Shown here piece by piece: positions 10,413 to 21,822 of a stretch of DNA of 64,000 bases (position 1 is the first letter of the stretch; every line of letters starts with the position of its first letter). The stretch is from Delphinus delphis (lineage: Eukaryota > Chordata > Mammalia > Artiodactyla > Delphinidae). The position numbers and the translations under genes were made by a program. The stretch is from the NCBI RefSeq assembly GCF_949987515.2, contig NC_082685.1, forward strand, positions 30,996,168-31,060,167, read 5' to 3'. Under the pieces are notes generated by a model. It saw only the letters and a list, made by a program, of their open reading frames with translations, was not told the DNA's origin and made no database searches.

Positions 10413-12439
10413 ATGCAGTTAATCTTCTTAGATCTTCCCCTATCAAGGATGTGGTTGCAAAACAAACCTTCTCACTATCTGATGCTCTTGTGTTACACTG
10501 CTTGCTAGTAGTTATGACTTTGGCCTCTGTTTCTAGAATTCCTTGGAGGAATATTGAGAATGCTGTTCACAAGGATTCTAAGTGTTTAGAGTGCTTTCCT
10601 GATTGAATAAGTCAGTGACACACAAAATGTGACCAGATTTTCATAAGTCACACTGATGACAAAAGGCATTTAGACTGAAATTCTGATGCAACTCCCAGTC
10701 ATGAGGGCCACTGTGCCCACTGAGTGTTTTCTGCCAGCTCAACTATGGGTTTTTGCCATTTTTATAGCCTTTTTCTTAAATTTGAGCCTAATGGGCACCA
10801 TGTGTCTTAGAGAAAGAGGCTGCAATAAATATGCTTTGGAATATGCATATCAACATGAAATGTGAAGGCTAGTGGGCACTTAAATGATTCTAAATATGTT
10901 TATTTTTATTTAATGAAGCCTAGAAGCTTTCTTAGAATTTTAGAGTCTATTCTTCAAATTGGGTGGTATTTATGGAAAATAAGTGGTGACTGTTGTCATA
11001 CCTGTCCCTGTGATACTGTGATATTTGATGTCACACTTCCAGGATGTCCTGGGCAAGAAAACTAGTGTCTGCTCTCTTAGTGAGCTCTTTTCTGAACTCC
11101 TGCACAGAGATTCCTCTTTCAGTCCCTTACCTTTTATTTTCCCAGCTGTTCTAGTTCCTTCCTCTTCTTGGTCTCCTTGCTTCCCCACTTCTTATAACTC
11201 TCAATCTTGACCCCAATCTGGTTACTACCCTGTGGTTCTCAGGTTGAGATAAGGCAGAAATGAGGAACAGTTCCTAGAATGAATTACTCCCAAACAGTAA
11301 ATTCCACCATTCTATTATTTACTCTTGCAATTCTCCTTTATACTTTTCTAGTTGTAGGAATATTTTTGAAACTTGATATAGCAAGATAAGGTTTGATATG
11401 CACATTTTCCCCAGTATTTCCTTATGTCAGCTAGGTACTTTACATCATTGCTTCAAGGGACAGAATGACCTCAGGAAGGCCACCTTCCACCTCAGCACAT
11501 GAGAAGAAAGCTAAAAGGCCATTCATGGTTGTTGAGTTTAGGTGTCGGCCTTCAATGACTAGAATGAAATGCAGGGCATGAGCAGTACATCCAGCACACT
11601 ACTTGATATGTAACAGTGATCTACATTTCCCAGAGTTAGGAGGAAAACGCAAGAAGTAGAGGATGCTAAGAGTAAATGGATATGGGTCCCTGAGAAAGGC
11701 AGCTTTGTTCCCTGCTGTGTAGACCAAACCTCAAGCAGAGGGGAGATGAGTGTATGCACCTGAGAAGTTCGTGGGATCTGCTATTAGGGAGAACCTGAGC
11801 TTTACTTCTCTGGGTAGACTCCCAAGAGAGTTAATGAGATGACAGAAATAATAAGGCAGTATAGAGTGTTGAGATGAAGGGGACCTGAAAGAGCCTCACT
11901 GACTTCCCTTGTGCCAACGTAGTAAAAGAAAAACATTAATACGGCAATGAAGGACCTGAACTAGAGGAATCCTTGAAGATGGTACGAAAAGCTGATTCAT
12001 CATGGACAACTGATGTGAAAACTGGATGAATGACAGACATATGACAACACATGCAGTGAGAAGCCCTTGACCATAGCACTGAAAATCCCACCACCATCAT
12101 CACACAAACTCCTGCCACTCCACAGGTCTACAAAAGCTTTTAGATATTTATACCTAGTCCATGGAGAAAGGTGGAGGAAAATCAAGAACCAACTGAGTTT
12201 AAACCTACATAAAAGCTCATATTAGAAATTAAGTGAGGTTCTCAAAAAATAATATTATATGCTACCCATCTAAGGACTTAGGTACAATTCATTATCAGAT
12301 ACATATATAAAAATGCATTATTTCAAATATCATATTTCTGTAGAATGCAATGTCCTTTTTACGTAGATGATATTTACATATGAAAAATAAAATGGAGAAG
12401 GAAAGAAAGATCTATAAAAATAAATTGTTGGCTATCTGC
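10413..12439. other. Unannotated stretch
   Basis: No recognised gene or repeat. Open frames of 60-84 codons have no domain signature and overlap one another on both strands. Confidence 0.5.
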
Positions 12440-12625
12440 CATAAGTAATACAGTGTGCTAGGTGTTTCACAAATATTCAGCTTTTCTATGAAATCTCTGT
12501 GATAAGTAATATTATCCCCATTTCATAGAATAGAGAGAACCAACGCATAGGGAGGTCAAATCACTTCTCAGGGTCATTAAAAAACTATCAAGCTAGGATT
12601 CGGTGCTATGCTCATATATATTCAG
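12440..12625 (-). repeat. MIR SINE (antisense)
   Basis: A GTGTGCTAGGTGTTTCACA start, then ATTATCCCCATTTCATAGAA, then a GAGGTCAAATCACTTCTCAGGGTC block and AAGCTAGGATTCGG. This is the order of an antisense MIR. Confidence 0.75.
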
Positions 12626-14307
12626 GCCCCCCTAAGAACCCCGTTTTTTTATTTCCCACTTAATGAAGAAAGGTTAATTGAAATAACCAGATAAAGAAAG
12701 GACACAAAATACACACACACACAATTTTTCTCTTGAATCATGAAGAAAATAACCTAAATTTCCCAGTTTAAATGTGAACTTGATATCGATAGCTAAATTT
12801 TAAAAATATTTCTCCATTATCATATTAAGAAATCTATTAAACATATCATTAAATCTTGCCTTTGAAAACTGATCACAAGTCTTTCATCATAAATGCATTT
12901 AGTAAGAAGATTATATAGTGGCCAGAGAAGTTTAAAAAAAAAATACTAACAAGAAATCAATCACAGAAATGATTCATAATATACATCTTGATTATTATGA
13001 AAGACTATTATGAGAGATGGATACTGGACTCTGGCTTGCAAATAGAATTTAAAACACAAGGAGGGATGTAGAACCTAGCATTTAATTATTTGGATTTTAT
13101 ACTGCTAATGCTTTGTAAATACTATAAATACAAAGGGTTTGCATAAAGTTATTTGGTCATTAGCATAAAGAAGATATACATTTTCTCCAGAGCTGATAAA
13201 TTCTAGTTAACAATTAATAAAATAACTGAATATAATGAAGGAGCTGGAAATCTCAGAAATCACTGACACTTTGAAAATCTTGTTTACCAGAATTAGCACT
13301 AGATCTAATGGAAACAAATTTGTTATTTACATAATCCAGAGGTGACGGATAGCAGCATGCAATTGTGAGTCAAGTAAGAAAAATTGTTACTTTAATCCAA
13401 AACATTCCACAAATCAATCAACACAACAAATTATCAGTGTGATAATATATTCAACACATTTGACATTTACATTAATTGGAGGTAATGAAGAAAATATTTT
13501 TGTTGTTTGTTGGATGAAGTTAAATGGGCTGGAAATGCATATGAATAAAACATCATTATTATTCTCACTGTACACCTGTTCAAATTTCTACTGACAATTT
13601 GATATTTTTATTAGAGCCCACACATAAACACGACAAGCACAAATGACAATTTTTTACACTCACAGGATAAAAGTAAACAAGCAGTGTTTTGTGTCCAGCT
13701 CTCTTAAACCATGGTGCTATGAAAAGTGCTTAACTAGCCCCCGAACACTGCCACTTAGTCATGACTTCTGGTTTTATAAATTATTTACAGTTTGCTAGGT
13801 AAGAGGCTGGTGGAAAATGCCTTTCTTAGTTGCTTGATTGACAGTATAATTATACTGTGTTTTTGTTTTAAGCACTGTTATGCAGAATCGTAGTGCCATG
13901 AAAAGTAAATAGGAATTTTATGAGCTTTTAACTTTGACAAGGTCATGCTGAAACGTACCAAAGAGATGTCATGAAAAGCCATAGCCATTATTAGCTGTGT
14001 CCTATTGAATGCCACTGCACCTCGGAGCTCCACTTGGGTTAAAACATGTATTCGCTACTATCTACCTCAGCAGAGGAAGTGAGGGCATGATGAAAACCAC
14101 ACAAGTAGTGGGCACACTTAGTCTTTTAAAGTTTCCTTTGCTTCTCTCTTGTGAAGCCTGGTTAACAAGTTCAATTTTATAAAGACAAGAAAATGAGACA
14201 CAAAGCAATACGCATAGTTTTAGATTTGACTTTATTTTTGGCAAGTTTTATCATAACCCAGAAGGCTTATTCTCTTCTTGTCTGATTTCTTTTGATGCTT
14301 TTCTTTA
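12626..14307. other. Unannotated AT-rich stretch
   Basis: No repeat or gene recognised over 1.6 kb. It holds an 18-bp perfect palindrome at 13841-13858. Such a repeat-free stretch may contain conserved non-coding sequence, but that needs alignment. Confidence 0.5.
13841..13858. repeat. 18-bp perfect palindrome
   Basis: ACAGTATAATTATACTGT is its own reverse complement with no loop. AT-rich, so chance is possible. Confidence 0.8.
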
Positions 14308-14675
14308 AAAAAAATTTTAACATCTTTACTGCAGTGTAATTGCTTTTCAAAGGTGTGTTAGTTTCTGCTGTATAACAAAGTGAATCACTATACGTATACT
14401 TATATCCCCATATGCCCTCCCGCTTGCATCTCCTTCCTACCCTCCCTATCCCACCCCTCTAGGTGGTCACAAAGCACCGAGCTGATCTCCCTGTGCTATG
14501 CGGCTGCTTCCCCCCACTAGCTATCTGTTTTATATTTGGTAGTGTATATATGTCCATGCCACTCTCTCACTTCGTCCTAGCTTACCCTTCTCCCTCCCCG
14601 TGTCCTCAAGTCCATTCTCTATGTATGTGTTGTTATTACTGTCCTGTCCCTAGGTTCCTCAGAACCATTTTTTTT

Positions 14676-17600
14676 AATATTCCATATATATGGGTTAGCA
14701 CATGTTATTTGTTTTTCTCTTTCTGACTTACTTCACTCTGCATGACAGATTCTAGGTCCATCCACCTCACTACAAATAACTCAATTTTGTTTCTTTTTAA
14801 GGCTGAGCAATATTCCATTGTATACATGTGCTGCATCTTCTTTATCCATTCATCTGTCTATGGACACTTAGGTTGCTTCTATGTCCTGGCTATTGTAAAT
14901 AGGGCTGCAGTGAACATTGTGGTACATGTCTCTTTTTGAATTATGGTTTTCTCAGGGTATATGCCCAGTAGTGGGATTGCTGGGTCATATGGTAGTTCTA
15001 TTTTTAGTTTTGCAAGGAACCTCCATACTGTTCTCCATAGTGGCTGTAACAATTTACATTCTCACCAACAGTGCAAGAGGGTTCCCTTTTCTCCACAACT
15101 TCTCCAGCATTTATTGTTTGTAGATTTTTTGATGATGGCCATTCTGGTGTGAGGTGATACCTCATTGTAGTTTTGATTTGCATTTCTCTAATGATTTCTC
15201 TAATGATCCCTTCATGTGTTTGTTGGCAATTGTATACCTTCTTTGGAAAAATGTCTATTTAGATCTTCTGCCCATTTTTTGGATTGGGCTGTTTGTTTTT
15301 TTGATATTGAGCTGCATGAGCTCCTTGTATATTTTGGAAATTAATCCTTTGTCAGTAGCTTCGTTTGCAAATACTTTCTCCCATTCTGAGGGTTGTCTTT
15401 TCATCTTGTTTATGCTTTCCTTTGCTGTGCAAAAGCTCTTCAGTTTCATTAGGTCTGATTTGTTTTTGTTTTTATTTCCATTTCTCTAGGAGGTGGGTCA
15501 AAAAGGACCTTGCTGTGATTTATGGCATAGAGTGTTCTGCCTATACTTTCCTCTAAGAGTTTTATACTGTTTGGCCTTACACTTATGGCTTTAATCCATT
15601 TTGAGTTTATTTTTATGTATGGTGTCAGGGAATGTTCTAATTTCATTATTTTACATGTAGCTGTCTAGTTTTCCAGCACCACTTTGAAGATACTGTCTTT
15701 TCTCCATTGTATACACTTGCCTCCTTTGTCATAGATTAGCTGACCAGAGGTGCGTGGGTTTATCTCTGGGCTTTCTATCCTGTTCCATTGATTTAAATTT
15801 CTGTTTTTGTGCCAGTACCTTACTACATTGATTACTGTAGCTTTGTAGTATAGTCTGAAGCCTGGGAGCCTGATTCCTCCAGCTCCGTTTTTCATTCTCA
15901 AGATTGCTTTGGCTATTTGGGGTCTTTTCTGTTTGCATACAAAGTGTGAAATTTTTTCTTCTACTTCTGCGAGAAATGCCATTGGTAGTTTGATAGGGAT
16001 TGCACTGAATCTGTAGATGGCTTTGGGTAGTATAGTCATTTCCACAGTGTTGATTCTTCCATTCCAAGAACATGGTATATTTCTCCATCTGTTTGTATCA
16101 TCTTTAATTTCTTTCATCAGTGTCTTAAAGTTTTCTTCATACAGGTCTTTTGTCCTCTTAGGTAGATTTATCCCTAGGTATTTTATTCTTTTTGTTGCAA
16201 TGATAAATGGGAGTATTTCCTTAATTTCTCTTTCAGATTTTTCATCATTAGTGTAGAGGAATGCAAGAGATTTCTGTGCATTAATTTTGTATCCTGGTAC
16301 TTGACCAAATTCATTGATTAGCTCTAGTAGTTTTCTAGGAGGATCCTTAGGATTCTCTATGTGTAGTATCATGTCATCTGCAACAGTGACAGTTTTACTT
16401 CCTCTTTTCTGATTTGGATTCATTTTACTTCTTTTTCTTCTCTGATTGCTGTGGCTAAAACTTCTAAAACTATGTTGAAAAACAGCAGTGAGAGTGGGCA
16501 ACCTTGTCTTGTTCCTGACTTTAGTGGAAATTGTTTCAGTTTTTCACCACTGAGAACAATGTTGGCTGTGAGTTTGTCATATATGACCTTTACCATGTTG
16601 AGGTAAGTTCCCTCTATGCCTACCTTCTGGAGGGTTTTTATTATAAATCGTTGTTGAATTTTGGTGAAAGCTTTTTCTGCATCCATTGAGATGATCATAT
16701 GGTTTTTATCCTTCAATTTGTTAATATGGTGTATCACATTGATTGATTTGGGTATACTGAAGAATCCTTGCATTCCTGGGATAAACCCCACTTGATCATG
16801 GTGTATGATCCTTTTAATGTGCTGTTGAATTCTGTTTGCTAGTGCTTTGTTGAGGGTTTTCACATCTATATTCATCGGTGATATTGGCCTGTAGTTTTCT
16901 TTTTTTGTGACATCTTTGTCTAGTTTTGGTAAGAGGATGATTGTGGCCTCAGAGAATGAGTTTGGGAGTGTTCCTCCCTCCGCCATATTTTGGAAGGGTT
17001 TGAGAAGGATAGGTGTCAGCTCTTCTCTAAATGTTTGATAGAATTCGGCTGTGAAGCCATCTGGTCCTGGGCTTTTGTTTGTTGGAAGATTTTTAATCAC
17101 AGTCTCAATTTCAGTGCTTGTGATTGGTCTGTTTATATTTTGTATTTCTTCCTTGTTCATTCTCAGAAGGTTGTGCTTTTCTAAGAATTTGTCCATTTCT
17201 TCTAGGTTTTCCATTTTATTGCCATGTAGTTGCTTGTAGTAATCTCTCATGATCCTTTGTATTTCTGCAGTGTCAGTTGTTACTTCTTTTTCATTTCTGA
17301 TTCTATTGATTTGAGTCTTCTTTCTTTTTTTCTTGATGTATCTGGCTCATGGTTTATCAATTTTGTTTATCTTCTCAGTGAACAAGCTTTTAGTTTTATT
17401 GATCTTTGCAATTGTTTCCTTCATTTCTTTTTTTTTTTTTTTTTTTGCAGTACGCGGGCCTCTCACTGTTGTGGCCTCTCCCGTTGCAGAGCACAGGTTC
17501 CGGATGCGCAGGCTCAGTGGCCATGGCTCACGGGCCCAGCCGCTCCACGGCACGTGGGATCTTCCCAGACTGGTGCATGAACTCCTGTCCCCTGCATCGG

Positions 17601-18480
17601 CAGGTGGACTCTCAACCACTGCGCCACCAGGGAAGCCCATCCTTCATTTCTTTTTCATTTATTTCTGGTCTGAGCTTTATGATTTCTTTCCTTCTGTTAA
17701 CTTTGGGGTTTGTTTTTTGTTCTTCTTTCTCGAATTGCTTTAGGGGTAAGGTTAAGGTTGTTTATTTGAGATATTTCTTGTTTCTTGGGTAGGACTGTAT
17801 TGCGCTAAACTTCCCTCTTAGAACTGCTTTTGCCACATCCCATAGGTTTTGCGTCCTCGTGTTTTCACTGTCATTTGTTTCTAGGTATTTTTTTGATTTC
17901 CTCTTTGATTTCTTCAGTGATCTCTTGGTTATTAAGTAGTGTATTGTTTAGCCTCCATGTGTTTGGCTTAATGTGTCATTTAAAGCTTGTGTTTCCTTAT
18001 TTATTTTCATTTTGGGTGATCTGTCCATTGGTGAAAATGGGGTGTTAAAGTCCCTGACTATTATTGTGTTACTGTCAATTTCCCCTTTTATCGCCATTAG
18101 CATTTGCCTTATGTATTGAGGTGCTCCTATGTTGGGTGCATAAATATTTACAGTTGTTATATCTTCTTCTTGGATTAATCTGTTGATCATTATGTAGTGT
18201 CCTTCTTTGTCTCTTGTAATAATCTTTATTTTAAAGTCTATTTTGTCTGATATGAGAATTGCTATTTCAGCATTCTTTTGATTCCATTTGCATAGAATAT
18301 CTTTTTCCATCCCCTCACTTTCAGTCTGTATGTATCCCTAGGTCTGAAGTGGGTCTCTTGTAGATAGCATATATACTGGTCCTGTTTTTATATCCATTCA
18401 GCCAGTCTACGTCTTTTGGTTGGAGCATTTAATCTATTTATACTGAAGGTAATTATCAATATGTATATTCCTATTACCAT
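14676..18480 (-). pseudogene. L1-A ORF2 relic (endonuclease / reverse transcriptase)
   Basis: ORF2 normally encodes an apurinic-type endonuclease, a reverse transcriptase and a C-terminal cysteine-rich segment, about 1275 residues in this family. The start codon would be at 18480. The endonuclease part is legible at 17948-18310 (NIYAPNIGAPQYIRQM, then DFNTPFSPMDRS), but it jumps from ALNDTL straight to a THGG segment near 17970, a loss of about 250 bp that removes the second half of the nuclease. Reverse transcriptase segments are legible at 16420-17250 and 15665-16501. A one-base deletion near 16381-16384 shifts the frame exactly at the catalytic FADD box, as comparison with L1-B near 33050 shows. 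A SINE interrupts 17432-17638. The normal stop near 14675 is also altered. Non-functional. Confidence 0.9.
17432..17638 (-). mobile_element. CHR-type SINE nested in L1-A
   Basis: Poly(T), then GCAGTACGCGGGCCTCTCAC, ending in CACCAGGGAAGCCC. It is antisense on the plus strand, so it has the same orientation as the L1 it sits in. The L1 sequence CCTTCATTTCTTTT occurs at 17418-17431 and again at 17641-17654, a target-site duplication taken from L1 ORF2. It is therefore younger than L1-A. Confidence 0.95.
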
Positions 18481-18533
18481 TTTCTTAATTGTTTTGGGTT
18501 TGTTTTTGTAGGTCTTTTCCTTCTGTTTCCTGC

Positions 18534-19416
18534 CTAGAGAAGTTCCTTTAGCATTTGTTGTAAAGCTGGTTTGGTGGTGCTGAATTCTCTGAGCTTTTGC
18601 TTGTCTGTAAAGGTTTTAATTTCTCCATCCAATCTGAATGAGTTCCTTACTTGGTAGAGTAATCTTGGTTGTAGGTGCTTCCCTTTCATCACTTTAAATA
18701 TGTCCTGCCACTCCCTTCTGGCTTGCAGAGTTTCTGCTGAGAAATCAGCTGTTAACCTTACGGGGATTCCCCATATGTTATTTGCTGCTTTTCCCTTGCT
18801 GCTTTTAATATTTTTTCTTTGTATGTAATTTTTGATAGTTTGATTAATATGTGTCTTGGTGTGTTTCTCCTTGGATTTATCCTGTATGGGATTCTCTGCG
18901 CTTCCTGGACTTGACTATTTCCTTTCCCATATTAGGGAAGTTTTCAACTATGTTTTCAAATATTTTCTCAGACCCTTTCTTTTTCTCTTTTTCTTCTGGG
19001 ACCCCTATAATTTGAATATTGGTGTGTTGAATGTTGTCCCAGAAGTCTCTGAGGCCATCCTCAATTCTTTTAATTCTTTTTTCTTTATTCTGCTCTGTGG
19101 TAGTTATTTCCACTATTTTATCTTCCAGGCCACTTATCCATTCTTCTGCCTCAGTTATTCTGCTATTGATTCCTTTAGAGAATTTTTCATTTCATTTATT
19201 GTGTTGTTCATCATCGTTTGTTTGTTCTTTAGTTCTTCTAGGTTCTTGTTAACATTTCTTGTATTTTCTCCATTCTATATTCAAGATTTTGGATCATCTT
19301 ACTATCATTACTCTGAATTATTTTTCAGGTAGACTGCCTATTTCTTCTTCATTTGTTTGGTCTGGTGGGTTTTTACCTTGCTCTTTCATCTGCTGTGTAT
19401 TTCTCTGTCTTCGCAT
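18534..19416 (-). pseudogene. L1-A ORF1 relic (RNA-binding protein)
   Basis: ORF1 protein is the coiled-coil trimeric RNA chaperone of L1 ribonucleoprotein particles. The putative start (ATG on the minus strand) is at 19416 and the stop TAG at 18534. A well-preserved block at 18877-19113 includes NKEKRIKRIEDGLRDFWDNI and ENFPNMGKEI, matching the same region of L1-B at 34901-35437. The C-terminus reads LREFSTTKPALQQMLKELL just before the stop. Frameshifts separate these blocks, so no full-length protein is possible. Confidence 0.85.
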
Positions 19417-20076
19417 TTTACTTAACTTACTGTTTTTGGGGTCTCCTTTTTTCAGGCTTCAGGTTCATAGCTCCTGTTGTTTTTGGTATCTGCCCCCAGT
19501 GGGTAAGGTTGGTTCAGTGGGTTGTGTAGGCTTCCTGGTGGAGGGGACTGGTGCCTATGTTCTGGTGGATGAGGCTGTATCTTTTCTTTCTGGTGGGAAG
19601 GAGCACATCTGGTGATATGTTTTGTGGTACTTGTGAACTTATAATTTTAGGCAGCCTCTCTGCTAATGGGAGGGGCTGTGTTCCTGTCTTGCTAGTTCTT
19701 TGGCATAGGGTGTCCAGCACTGTTGCTTGCTGGTCATTGAGTGGACCTGGGTCTTAGCATTGAGATGCAGCTCTCTTGGAGAGCTTTCACTGTTTGCTAT
19801 TACATGGTGCCTGGAGGTCTCTGGTGGACCAATGTCCTGAACTCATCTCTCCCACCTCAGACGCACAGACTTGACACCGGCCAGAGCACCAAGACCCTGT
19901 CAGCCACACAGCCAGGTACGTGGGGAGTTTCTTGCCTTTTGGGAAGTCTGAGCTCTTCTGCCAGTGTTCGGTAGGTGTTCTGTAGGAGTTGTTCCACATG
20001 TAGATGTATTTTTGATGTATTTGTGGGGAGGAAGGTGATCTTCACATCTGACCTCTCTGCCATCTTGAAGGTCCTC
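19417..20076 (-). promoter_or_regulatory. L1-A 5' UTR lacking a 1254-bp intron-like segment
   Basis: In L1 sense the first ~164 nt (20076 down to 19912) match L1-B 37556-37392 closely. The next base (19911) then matches L1-B 36137. The missing L1-B interval, 36138-37391, starts in sense with GTAGGG after CCTGG. It ends with a long pyrimidine tract and TTTTGAG before CCATGTGACTGAC, so the boundaries are GT...AG. One base of ambiguity (C) exists at the junction. The remaining 495 nt to the ORF1 start have the same length in both copies. Near the 5' end, 20059-20067 reads CAAGATGGC in sense, the YY1-type core used by L1 promoters. Splicing is inferred; the junction itself is seen directly. Confidence 0.85.
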
Positions 20077-20143
20077 CTACCCGAAAGCACCAGGAATCTG
20101 GTTGGTGACTGGCCCACACTAGAACCTAGGTCAAACCTCCTAG

Positions 20144-20254
20144 TCTCTCTTTAGTCAAATTGTCGAAGCTCGGATTAAGCGGGTTAAAGCCAAAGTACAG
20201 AAGAACAGAGCTTTAGGTCGTGCAGTTGCGTGGACCCCTCAGAGAACAAAGTAA
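20144..20254 (+). other. CpG-rich exon-like tail of unknown identity
   Basis: Directly outside the L1-A 5' end, a pyrimidine-rich run TCTCTCTTTAG (a good splice-acceptor shape, AG at 20153-20154) leads into an open frame ending at TAA (20252-20254). The frame is basic and includes the run RIKRVKAKVQKNRALGRAVA. Five CpGs occur in about 90 bases, far above the local background. It has no start codon, and an in-frame TAG lies at 20141, so it could only be a terminal exon or a pseudogene fragment. I do not recognise the protein. An AATAAA-like string lies downstream near 20453. It may be chance. Confidence 0.3.
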
Positions 20255-21328
20255 AGGTTGAGATGATCTTTTAAAAATTTTTTAAGCATGCTAAGACAGT
20301 GGTGGTGGTAGTGGGGATGGTGAATACTATCATTCATTGTTACAATGTGAGTGTCAACAGGACTATGGAGATCAGCCTTGAGTCCTCACACAGTAGCCCA
20401 AATTTGCCTCAGGATAAATGCCTACTCTTTTAAAGCTGCAGGGGGATCTTTTAAATAAATAGAAGAGATGGGGTTTTAAGGTCTTTCCCAGAAGGCCCAT
20501 ATGTCAAACTCAATTTATTTAATATGGCACAAAGGGATTGTACCATCAACCCAGCTGGGATTTGAACACTTGTTTCTAGATGATTGCTGATCTAAAAGTT
20601 GTTCTTCATGTAGAATGGGGACTAAAGGTTAGCTTGAATGAGGTATTTTCTTTCATAAAATTATCTACAGTTTTTGGTGTGCTTCTAAGAAACTTTGGCT
20701 TTGATATCCTTGTCTTTAACCTCCTAATACTGTGAGGACATTCCAAGTTTTTGGAATCACTTCCTTTCTTTGTTGCCCCAACAGAATGAATCCATTAATA
20801 TTTGTCTTATGCATCCTGTTCCAGGTCTGGTACTGTGACAACATATTGTTTCATTTTTCTCAAGTCATTTATTCTTTGTGCTCAGTGTCCATGACCAGTA
20901 TAAGAAAATGAGAAAGGAGCACTTCATGATGATGGTGGCATTGGCAGGGCAGAAATGTCACTTCAGACTTTCTTGTCAACCTATATTCCAAATGTTGCAC
21001 ATCTTGGCGGAGAATGAGTCATTGCTCAGCAGTGATTCCTTCGATCCATCATCTAGGAGTAAATTGTTCTGAATAATGACCTATTCCATCTTTCCTATTT
21101 GGAATATATATTACAAGAAGCCTAGAAAAAAGACTATTTCAACTTTGTTGTAATTCAAGTTCACCGTAAATGCAAGGCAGAAATCTTGGAGTCTTGGGCC
21201 CCTTAAATGTGAAACATGGTTATGAGTCAGATTCAAGCTTCTGACAACTGTCTGGGTCTGTTTTCTTTCAAAATTCAGCTGGAAAGTGAATTTGTACAGT
21301 AATTTCAATGGAAATTTCATGGGCAATC
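20255..21328. other. Unannotated stretch
   Basis: No recognised gene. A weak MIR-like phrase (CAGCTGGGATTTGAACAC) near 20552 is too short to call. Confidence 0.5.
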
Positions 21329-21354
21329 GTGTGTGTGTGTGTGTGTGTGTGTGT
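21329..21354. repeat. (GT)n microsatellite
   Basis: About 13 uninterrupted GT units. Confidence 0.95.
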
Positions 21355-21797
21355 AGGGAGAGAGGAGATGAGAAGGATTTCACTTTTGCAATTTTTCAAT
21401 TTGAAAACAAAAAACAGAAATTTGTTTTCTGTGGTGTAGTGGTACAAGACAGTATAATAATCTGATTGCTTTAGGTGTGAAACTAAATTTTCCCCTCCTC
21501 ATACGCTTGAGCGAATAGATTTAAGTTCTTCTTTATCTCTGCAGCAGAAAGAAGGGGAAACAAACTGCTACCTTCTCTCATGTGATACTGCTAGGAGTAT
21601 TCAAGTCTCATCTGGTATTTCTAACTTATCTTGGAGGATGTTTACAAAGGGATCCTTTGGATGCAGTGCCAACATTCCCACAGAAAGATAAAAGGTTTCT
21701 AGCTTTGTGGTTGTACCCTTCCCAGGAGGTGTGGTGTCAGTTTTTTGACATTTCCCTAGGTAACAGAACAGGTTCAACGCTCTGGCTTTACATAGAA

Positions 21798-21820
21798 TTG
21801 TGTGTGTGTGTGTGTGTGTG
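21798..21820. repeat. (GT)n microsatellite
   Basis: About 11 GT units following AGAATT, leading into a TATCTGTATATATC stretch. Confidence 0.9.
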
Positions 21821-21822
21821 TA

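Larger units (their letters stand above)
14308..20076 (-). mobile_element. Near-complete L1 retrotransposon L1-A with spliced-looking 5' UTR
   Basis: A 5.77-kb minus-strand L1. From right to left it holds a short 5' UTR (19417-20076), an ORF1 relic, an ORF2 relic and a 3' UTR ending in a degraded T-rich tail near 14308. It aligns along its length with L1-B (30972-37556). It carries a nested CHR SINE at 17432-17638. Compared with L1-B it lacks 1254 bp of 5' UTR, and its junction falls at canonical splice signals (see the separate 5' UTR entry). Its 5' end still reaches the same terminal CCTTCAAGATG motif as L1-B, so it is not 5'-truncated. I could not find a target-site duplication. Both ORFs are broken, so it is inactive. 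Confidence 0.92.

Noticed and set aside
14220..14308. Target-site duplication for L1-A (TAACCCAGAAGGC near 14255 against TACCCGAAAGC near 20078)
   Set aside because: The left motif is some 45 bases away from the tail and the match is gapped, so it is not convincing.
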